This document shows positions 57,825 to 64,000 of a stretch of DNA of 64,000 nt, piece after piece. Each line of letters begins with the position of its first letter. Within the stretch, counting starts at the first letter, position 1. Position numbers and translations under genes: made by a program. The notes under the pieces were generated by a model. It saw only the letters and a list, made by a program, of their open reading frames with translations, had not been told where the DNA came from and ran no database searches. Origin of the DNA: a virus; IMG/VR virus record IMGVR_UViG_3300000234_000002, positions 1 to 64,000 of that record, one strand, 5' to 3'.

Positions 57825-60296
57825 TTATCTCTTCAGTATGGCTTTGTAAGGATGAATTACGATTGTAGACATTTCATCGACCAAAGAATTCAGCTCTTTA
57901 TCCCAAGAAATCGCCACATCGTTCCAACTAAAGTTGGACCTAGCATGATTAATGAGATTCATTCTCTTATCATCAGAAATTGGATTTCTGAGATTTTCTA
58001 TTATTGCTTTCTTATACTTCTCATTATATTCGTGAGAATTCCAGTCGCCGTGTATCATAGTACCACGATTACCGACCGTTTCATTAAGAGCAGCCACAGG
58101 AGAAGTTATTATTTGTAGACCAGCAGCCTGGGCTTCCATCGCCGATATACAACTGGTTTCTGAGAACCAAGTCCCATAAAGCCAATGGGATGCGGACATG
58201 AAATGGGAGGCTAATATTTCTTGTGAAACTCTGCCATGATAGAAAACATTTTTAGTGTTGTTAAGAAGATTCTTTAAGTGGCCTATATAAGAAATTTGAC
58301 TTTGATCGTTAACGAGCTTCGCGCTCATTTCCCAATTTTCAAAACCGTAGAAAACGTGAAGCTCAGCATCAGGAACTTCGTCTACGACGTTACCCCAAAC
58401 ATTGAGCAAAGACAAAAGACCTCTGTCTGGGCTTGAACTATAGATAGCTTTATTTTTGTTTTTCTTGATTTCAGAAAACTCTTTATCATTAAAACGATCG
58501 AAGTTTATCCCGTTTTTTGTTACGTGAACTTTATCCTCATGGAGATATTTATAATTCTCCAAGAAGAAACCCTTGTGCCAGTTAGATAGGGTCAAGAACC
58601 TATCAATTTTCAGGGACCTTGCATAGTTCAGTTCATCCCCACAATGAATGTCATGAACCCAGCAAAGGTTAACTTTAGACTTCAGTCCAAGATGCTCATC
58701 AAAAATGTGAGGGCGACGAGAAGAAATCATAATATCACACTCAACGTTTGCAAAATTTGAATAATCAGTGTATTGGACACCATCGAAAGTGCCCTCTAAT
58801 CCATAACAGTCGCCATAAACTCTAACACTATGGCCCATGCTTACGAGCCTAGTTGACATCTCTATTAAAGCAATTTCGCTTCCACCGTTACCCTTTTCTT
58901 TAACAGTTTCAGGATTCCACTTTTCATAACTATGACCAACAAAGAAAACTATATCTCTTTTTCTGTCGGTCTTGTAAGTGAAATCGTTGAGTGGAACAAG
59001 TTTTTCCACATCAACATTTTTTACGACTGGAGTAACAACACTAATATCATTACTTTCTTTTTCGATAATAGAAAGTATTCTGTTGAAATCCGATTTTGTT
59101 AAATGACCAACTTCAACAAGTTTGTTTAATGGATCGTTAAGCTTGATTTTGCTTAAATGAGTTGTATATATTTTCCGATTCAAAATTAGAGATTGATCAT
59201 CAGGAACGGTAGAAATAGCTCTATTGACACTTTCTAAAGCTTCCTCAACTTTCCCTAACTTATTTAGTGCAAAGTTATAATATTTTTGTATATCATATTC
59301 TCTATCAAGAGGATTAACAAATAAAATAGTTTTTGTTGGCGGTAAATCCAAACCCTTTTTGATAAATCTTACACACTTCGTCCAAAGTTCATTTTGAATT
59401 CTTAGATCAGATTGACTTTGGGCTTTAAAATAAAAACACTTTCCTATTGCAAAAAGTGGCTCACCCCAGTCATCTTTAGTGGAATGAGCCAAAAGAGCCC
59501 ATTTCAAAGAAGAATCGGTATCGCCCTTAGAAAGATAATGACGAGCAAGCTCCATGCACGAGAGACATTTCTCATCATCCCATCCAGAAAGAGCTACGTA
59601 TTTTTCATGAAATTTAATGGAGTTATCAATATCATTGATATTCCCGTATTCGAGACCTAGATAATAAAGCTGCCGAACGTCAGAATCACCAACTTTATCA
59701 TAATTCGATTTCAGAATCCTGAGATTCCTGTTTTTTTCTACAGGTTTTAGATTCAAATCACGCTTATGAACAATAACACACTCTTTGGATTCATGAAGAT
59801 GATCTAAAGGTTTTATTGGAACCAAAACTTCATGAACAGCGCCTTGCCATTCAAAATGAGAAGCCGGACTAACTAATCTTTCTCTGTAATGATAACAAGT
59901 CACATTCCCGTTATGGTCGTGTGAGTACTCATATGGGAACATTATCATGCAATTTTTATTATATTTAATATTCGTTACTAAATCATAAAGTTTCTCAGCC
60001 CCATAAACCTCATCATCACCATCTATCCACATAACCCAAGGTTGTGTGGCTAAGCTAAAACTTCTCTGTCTAGCGTTAGAAAAAGACTGAATTTTACCAT
60101 CAGAGTCGTTACAATCCAGATAAGTTTCAAACTTATCAGCATACTTTGAAACTATTTCTAAAGTTCTGTCTACAGAACCAGTATCAACAACGCATATTTC
60201 AGCAACATGTGGTCTGATAGATCTTAAACAATCTTCTATTTGAGCTTCTTCATTTTTTACTATAAGACAGACCGATATAGGGGCAACTTTATTCAT
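57825..60296 (-). CDS. Bifunctional glycosyltransferase: GT2 domain, helical repeats, GT-B domain
   Basis: This is an 823-residue protein from ATG 60296; a GTG nine bases upstream is less likely. Residues 5-230 form a GT2-type domain (ISVCLIVKNEEAQIEDCLRSI, VVDTGSVDRTLEIV, MWIDGDDEVYGAEKL with the DxD metal site). Residues about 205-400 are TPR-like helical pairs (YYLGLEYGNINDIDNSIKFHEKYVAL, ARHYLSKGDTDSSLKWALLA). Residues about 455-800 are GT-B (GNGGSEIALIEMSTRLVSMGHSV, SSPDRGLLSLLNVWGNV, AELHVFYG, MEAQAAGLQIITSPVAA). It may add two sugars in succession. It is encoded next to the UDP-xylose enzyme and just after the fibre genes. Confidence 0.85.
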   Translation of the reverse strand: MNKVAPISVCLIVKNEEAQIEDCLRSIRPHVAEICVVDTGSVDRTLEIVSKYADKFETYLDCNDSDGKIQSFSNARQRSFSLATQPWVMWIDGDDEVYGAEKLYDLVTNIKYNKNCMIMFPYEYSHDHNGNVTCYHYRERLVSPASHFEWQGAVHEVLVPIKPLDHLHESKECVIVHKRDLNLKPVEKNRNLRILKSNYDKVGDSDVRQLYYLGLEYGNINDIDNSIKFHEKYVALSGWDDEKCLSCMELARHYLSKGDTDSSLKWALLAHSTKDDWGEPLFAIGKCFYFKAQSQSDLRIQNELWTKCVRFIKKGLDLPPTKTILFVNPLDREYDIQKYYNFALNKLGKVEEALESVNRAISTVPDDQSLILNRKIYTTHLSKIKLNDPLNKLVEVGHLTKSDFNRILSIIEKESNDISVVTPVVKNVDVEKLVPLNDFTYKTDRKRDIVFFVGHSYEKWNPETVKEKGNGGSEIALIEMSTRLVSMGHSVRVYGDCYGLEGTFDGVQYTDYSNFANVECDIMISSRRPHIFDEHLGLKSKVNLCWVHDIHCGDELNYARSLKIDRFLTLSNWHKGFFLENYKYLHEDKVHVTKNGINFDRFNDKEFSEIKKNKNKAIYSSSPDRGLLSLLNVWGNVVDEVPDAELHVFYGFENWEMSAKLVNDQSQISYIGHLKNLLNNTKNVFYHGRVSQEILASHFMSASHWLYGTWFSETSCISAMEAQAAGLQIITSPVAALNETVGNRGTMIHGDWNSHEYNEKYKKAIIENLRNPISDDKRMNLINHARSNFSWNDVAISWDKELNSLVDEMSTIVIHPYKAILKR

Positions 60297-60321
60297 GCAT
60301 AACACTACCAGAAACGATAAA

Positions 60322-61296
60322 TCAAGTTAAATACTGTCTGAAGCACATAAACCAACCAGAAAAAGTCCCAGCTCCCGTGGAAACCTTTTCAACAGAAACT
60401 CTTATCTTCCATCTATTATGGAAGTAATCAGCTTTATAAGTTTCTATGTCAAGCATTCCTATTTGGCTTCCGAGAGGAATATTTTTAATATAAGAAACAC
60501 TTAGAGGGATGTTCAGTAAATGCCAGTCAGTCCCCCGAACAGAATTAGGAGTAACAGCGCCAGTTGCGAAGTCAACATTCCAAAAACCATCACCATTTGT
60601 AGGAGCTGGGACAGCTGTAGATAAATTCAGATCATGAGTTCCATTATTGTTAGTAGCTGGCATAATGACGCTATATCCATAACCAGTATCCAAAAGATTT
60701 ACATTTCCCGTGTTAGAACCATTTAAAACAGGAGAGTTTGCAGGTATAATGGAAGAAAGAGTGAATTTATCTCTTGAATCCCAATTTTCAACTGGATACC
60801 ATTGAGCTTGACAATCGTGAATCAATATTGGCTCAATAAATTCCATTTCCATATATTTGACTTCAGGAACAGTAAATTCTAAATAAACAGGAGTTCCTTC
60901 ACCTCTCCCAGAAGCAGGAGGTGTTGGGTTCTTATTATCACCAGCCCCGGTGAAATAAGTTCTCCAATAAAAAGGAGCCGGATTTATTACGATGTTTGGT
61001 CGATTATCAAATTCAGAAGGAGCATCAAGTTTGAAGTTGAAAGTTGGCCTTAGGGCGTTGCCTCTGTGAGCAGCCACTATATTATTTAAATTAGTTACTT
61101 CATCATTAGGTAAAGCGTTTTTAAACCAAACTGTAAAAGTTTGAAGAGTGTTATTGACATCGATTCTGTCCATTACGATAGTGAAATCAGAAAAACCATA
61201 ATTTCGAGAATACATTATTTGATTTTCAAATCTGTCAAAGTCAAACTTTCCAGTTTGGGTTTGAGAAAAATTGAATAAGTAAGAGGTTAGCGCCAT
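60322..61296 (-). CDS. Virion structural protein (fibre-associated)
   Basis: This 324-residue beta-rich protein ends with a domain seen in virion proteins of marine-type phages: WDSRDKFTLSSIIPANSPVLNGSNTGNVNLLDTGYGYSVIMPATNN, DLNLSTAVPAPTNGDGFW and IGMLDIETYKADYFHNRWKIRV, ending with WFMCFRQYLT. The N-terminal ~100 residues (YLFNFSQTQTGKFDFDRFENQIMYSRN) may attach it to the tail or fibre. The start overlaps nothing and lies one base below the 61297-62001 gene. It is probably a receptor-binding or fibre-tip protein. Confidence 0.65.
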   Translation of the reverse strand: MALTSYLFNFSQTQTGKFDFDRFENQIMYSRNYGFSDFTIVMDRIDVNNTLQTFTVWFKNALPNDEVTNLNNIVAAHRGNALRPTFNFKLDAPSEFDNRPNIVINPAPFYWRTYFTGAGDNKNPTPPASGRGEGTPVYLEFTVPEVKYMEMEFIEPILIHDCQAQWYPVENWDSRDKFTLSSIIPANSPVLNGSNTGNVNLLDTGYGYSVIMPATNNNGTHDLNLSTAVPAPTNGDGFWNVDFATGAVTPNSVRGTDWHLLNIPLSVSYIKNIPLGSQIGMLDIETYKADYFHNRWKIRVSVEKVSTGAGTFSGWFMCFRQYLT

Positions 61297-62001
61297 TTAA
61301 AATGAAAATCCAAAAAAAATTGAATTGAAATTGTTACCGGATGGAGAGTAGTTTTCGTCAAGGATTTCAGTTATAGAATGAGCCTGAGCGGTTGAAGAAC
61401 CGAAAGTCCAACTCATACTAGTAGTTTGAGGTGTTGAAATATTTTTTGAACTGACCATAAATCTTGTGCCGCTACTAAAAGAGTCATTAATTTCAGTTTG
61501 ACCTCCACCAGGGGTTGCAGCGGAAGCTGAGTCATTTGCACAAAGACAATCAACTAAAACAGAATTTGAACCTATTGTTGTTATATCAGTTGAATAAGAA
61601 GAAACAGTGTTGTTATCTGAAAAATTAGTTCCTACTGAACCGAGTGAAATTTGATAAACACCACTATACACTAAAACTAAAGCTTCCCATGAGTAAAGGG
61701 ATCCACCACCCGTAAAAGTCCATGAAAGATTATAACTTCCAGTAGATGAAGGTAAACTAGCATCTGGTAACCAGAAAACAGCAGATCTAGTTCTATTACT
61801 AAAAGAAACAGCGGTAGCGCTAGGACCAATATTCATAGACACACCATTATACGATGTGGAACCAAATACTAAAGTCCCAGAACCAATACTCTTAAGTATA
61901 GCTACTAAAAATCTATTAGAACCTGAAGCAACAGATAAATTATGAGAAAAACCAGCAGAAAATCCCGTAAAATAATCACTGTCAAGTTGAGTTATTGTCA
62001 T
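61297..62001 (-). CDS. Beta-sandwich (lectin-like) fibre protein
   Basis: This 234-residue Ser/Thr/Gly-rich protein has the pattern of jelly-roll domains found in phage fibres: GSNRFLVAILKSIGSGTLVFGSTSYNGVSMN, SAVFWLPDASLPSSTGSYNLSWTF, WEALVLVYSGVYQISLG and VLVDCLCANDSASAATPGGGQTEI. It lies directly between the collagen-like fibre and the 60322 protein. It may bind carbohydrate on the host surface. The call is by pattern only. Confidence 0.7.
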   Translation of the reverse strand: MTITQLDSDYFTGFSAGFSHNLSVASGSNRFLVAILKSIGSGTLVFGSTSYNGVSMNIGPSATAVSFSNRTRSAVFWLPDASLPSSTGSYNLSWTFTGGGSLYSWEALVLVYSGVYQISLGSVGTNFSDNNTVSSYSTDITTIGSNSVLVDCLCANDSASAATPGGGQTEINDSFSSGTRFMVSSKNISTPQTTSMSWTFGSSTAQAHSITEILDENYSPSGNNFNSIFFGFSF

Positions 62002-62002
62002 T

Positions 62003-64000
62003 TTATGAAAAATTCAAAGTACCAACACCATAATAAAGTGAACCGTTATAATAAAAAGTAACTATATGGACAGTATTAGCGGCAGTGTTTACAGCAGGAG
62101 AAGAACCTCCAGGCCATCGAACAGTAGAAGGCCAGTTTACAGTCCTTCCGCCAGTAGCATCTTGAACTAAACGAAGCAAAAGGTTTGAAACTCCGGTTGT
62201 TGGAGCGGTAAATATTAAAGTAGAAGCAGTTCCCGTTAAAGTAACAGCTTGCCTCAAGCCGTTATTCCAGTTAATGGTAGCAGTAGCACCACTGTTACCA
62301 TTAATGAATTCTTGATCAAAACCTATTGTTTTGACGTTGGATATTTGACCTTGGTCGTTTACAGTTACAGTAGAGCTGGTTATATTTCTACCATTTGTTC
62401 CAGAAAAACGAGCTATAGAATTGTTAATAGCAGTACCGGGACCTATAACAGCAGTAGGACTTACGGGACCGGTGGGTCCCTGAGGACCAGTAGCACCAGC
62501 TGGACCGGTTGGTCCAGCAGGACCGCCAGAAGGTCCTGTGGCTCCAGTAGCGCCATCAGCTCCTCTAGGAGAAAAAGCAACAAATTTCTGGTTTAGAATT
62601 TCAGGGAATCTACCAGAGTTATAAGGTCTTCTCCATTCAACATATAAAGTATGGACTCCAGCAGAAAGTCTTCTACTTTCAAAATTATTTACAATTTCTG
62701 GTTGACCAGAAATAACATTAACGAAGCCTTGAACAGGACTTCCACGATCGTTATCAAAAACTATCCTGAATTCCGCTACGGCACCAGTATTTCCAGTGCC
62801 AACTCTTGATGAAGCAAAAACAGAAGCATTGTATATAGCGAGTAAATCTGTTGATTGAGTTAAATTGAAATTCAAATAAGAACTTGGAACAGGGATAAAT
62901 GTTGCCGATGTTGCTATCGGACCAGAGTTGGTCGCAAAAGAAGCAACACTCGTCGAGACCAAAGTAAAAATAAGAGGACCAGGAACAACACCAGCTAAGC
63001 CTTGAGGACCAGTTACCCCTTGAGCGCCAGTGGGTCCAACGGGACCAGTGTCACCACGAGGGCCAGTTGGGCCTTGAGCACCGGTAGTTCCTGGGCCAGT
63101 TACACCTTGCGAACCAGTTGGACCAATAAGACCTGGAGAACCTTGGATACCTTGCGGGCCAATAATTCCTGTATCCCCACGGGGACCAGTGGCACCTTGG
63201 GGACCAGTTACACCCTGTATTCCTTGAACACCGGTAGCGCCCTGTGGTCCAGTGGATCCTATAGGACCCGTGTCACCACGAGGACCCGTTAAACCAGGGG
63301 AGCCTTGGGGTCCTGTGTTTCCTATAGGACCAATAGGACCAGTTATACCCTGCGGTCCAGTTTGTCCTTGTAATCCAGTAGCACCCTGGAGACCTATTTG
63401 TCCAGTTGGTCCCTGAATACCTTGGGGTCCAATTTGACCTGTGGGTCCGACAGCTCCGGTAGTGCCTTGGAGGCCAGTCGAACCTTGTATACCTGTAGCA
63501 CCTTGAGGTCCTGTGACACCTTGTATACCTGTGACACCCTGTATACCAGTGGCACCTTGTGGCCCGATTGGACCTGTAGCTCCAGTATTGCCACGGGGAC
63601 CTGTATCACCTCTTGGGCCAGTATCTCCTTGAATTCCTGTGTTACCACGAGGTCCGGTGATGCCTTGTATACCAGTTGGGCCCTGTGGTCCCGTATCACC
63701 TCTAGGGCCAGTTTGGCCCTGTGGTCCCGTAGAACCCTGAGGTCCAATTTGTCCGGTTTGACCTTGAGGACCAGTGACACCAGGAGATCCTGTCTGTCCC
63801 TGCGGGCCAATCTGTCCTGTCGACCCTTGGATACCGGTGGCGCCTTGGGGGCCTTGGGGGCCTGTAGGACCTTGGGGGCCGGTTGGTCCCACAATGCCTT
63901 GTGAACCTGTATCACCACGAGGACCAGTTTGTCCTTGAATACCAGTAGGACCTTGAATACCCTGAGGACCGGTATCACCTCTTGGTCCTGTTGGACCCTG
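62003..64000 (-). CDS. Collagen-like tail fibre protein, 5' end beyond the window
   Basis: The frame is open from 64000 down to the stop at 62003 (666 codons visible); the start lies outside the window. The first ~345 residues are uninterrupted Gly-X-Y triplets ([20 protein letters not shown]) with Thr very common in the third place. A beta-rich insert follows ([20 protein letters not shown]... [21 protein letters not shown]), then a second short collagen stretch ([14 protein letters not shown]), then a C-terminal domain ([29 protein letters not shown]... [22 protein letters not shown]) typical of trimeric fibre ends. Thr in position Y is a known O-glycosylation site in bacterial collagen-like proteins, and glycosyltransferases are encoded next door. 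Confidence 0.9.
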   Translation of the reverse strand, partial: QGPTGPRGDTGPQGIQGPTGIQGQTGPRGDTGSQGIVGPTGPQGPTGPQGPQGATGIQGSTGQIGPQGQTGSPGVTGPQGQTGQIGPQGSTGPQGQTGPRGDTGPQGPTGIQGITGPRGNTGIQGDTGPRGDTGPRGNTGATGPIGPQGATGIQGVTGIQGVTGPQGATGIQGSTGLQGTTGAVGPTGQIGPQGIQGPTGQIGLQGATGLQGQTGPQGITGPIGPIGNTGPQGSPGLTGPRGDTGPIGSTGPQGATGVQGIQGVTGPQGATGPRGDTGIIGPQGIQGSPGLIGPTGSQGVTGPGTTGAQGPTGPRGDTGPVGPTGAQGVTGPQGLAGVVPGPLIFTLVSTSVASFATNSGPIATSATFIPVPSSYLNFNLTQSTDLLAIYNASVFASSRVGTGNTGAVAEFRIVFDNDRGSPVQGFVNVISGQPEIVNNFESRRLSAGVHTLYVEWRRPYNSGRFPEILNQKFVAFSPRGADGATGATGPSGGPAGPTGPAGATGPQGPTGPVSPTAVIGPGTAINNSIARFSGTNGRNITSSTVTVNDQGQISNVKTIGFDQEFINGNSGATATINWNNGLRQAVTLTGTASTLIFTAPTTGVSNLLLRLVQDATGGRTVNWPSTVRWPGGSSPAVNTAANTVHIVTFYYNGSLYYGVGTLNFS

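Noticed and set aside
62003-63892. Collagen-like protein starting at the GTG at 63892
   Set aside because: Gly-X-Y triplets continue in frame upstream to the window edge, so this GTG is internal and the real start lies outside.
1-64000. Recoded stop codons as in some very large phages
   Set aside because: TAA, TAG and TGA are all used as normal gene ends, and no gene has in-frame internal stops apart from the single TGA between the two tail genes.
1-64000. tRNA genes, rRNA genes, CRISPR arrays, integrase or insertion sequences
   Set aside because: None were seen on reading. The repeated 120-base module lacks terminal inverted repeats, a transposase or regular spacing, so it is not an IS or CRISPR.

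Overview
This window looks like part of the genome of a large, AT-rich tailed phage with a contractile tail (a myovirus, probably jumbo-sized). The evidence is a tail sheath, a tail tube, a tape measure with a membrane segment, a tail lysozyme, an OB-fold/repeat spike, baseplate proteins and a collagen-like fibre, packed with short overlaps and mostly on the minus strand. No terminase, portal, capsid, polymerase, integrase, tRNA or CRISPR array was seen. The host cannot be named from this sequence.

Layout. (1) 1-17930, minus strand: the tail module in transcription order is tube, two genes in the chaperone position, tape measure, a small baseplate protein, tail lysozyme, large hub/baseplate protein, spike, and two further structural proteins, the last cut by the window edge. 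(2) 18011-31444: an accessory block with a NADAR protein, a nucleotidyltransferase, an FtsH/Cdc48-type AAA+ ATPase, a leucine-rich-variant repeat protein, a proteasome/HslV-like Ntn-hydrolase, a winged-helix metallophosphoesterase, many small unknown genes and a PD-(D/E)XK nuclease with a Mom-like C-terminal domain. (3) 31458-47132: the 1683-residue sheath, an FmdB-like zinc protein, neck-type structural proteins, an actin-like ATPase and a double-HNH nuclease, again with a Mom-like domain. (4) 47180-53030: a second HNH-Mom-like nuclease, small plus-strand genes, a minimal ATP-dependent ligase and a second LRV-repeat protein. (5) 53054-64000: a glycosylation island (B12-type radical SAM enzyme, three related GT-B glycosyltransferase domains, one of them fused to a GT2 and a repeat region, and a UDP-xylose-synthase-like enzyme) directly downstream of two structural or receptor-type proteins and a collagen-like fibre that runs off the window.

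Two features stand out. First, an almost identical 40-residue N-terminal module (MKPSQVATELRK...KKIA) is placed in front of unrelated C-terminal domains in six genes, with a seventh diverged copy. It is nearly invariant at DNA level and its variants are shuffled, which suggests a spreading targeting or processing tag; in one gene it sits mid-protein with its own upstream sequence. Second, three nucleases of two different catalytic classes carry the same Mom/GNAT-like C-terminal domain, suggesting enzymes that cut and modify DNA. The glycosylation genes plausibly decorate the Thr-rich collagen-like fibre. The Ntn-hydrolase plus AAA+ pair could be a phage-encoded protease system, and the NADAR protein could counter host DNA ADP-ribosylation. 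These roles are inferences from sequence motifs and position only.
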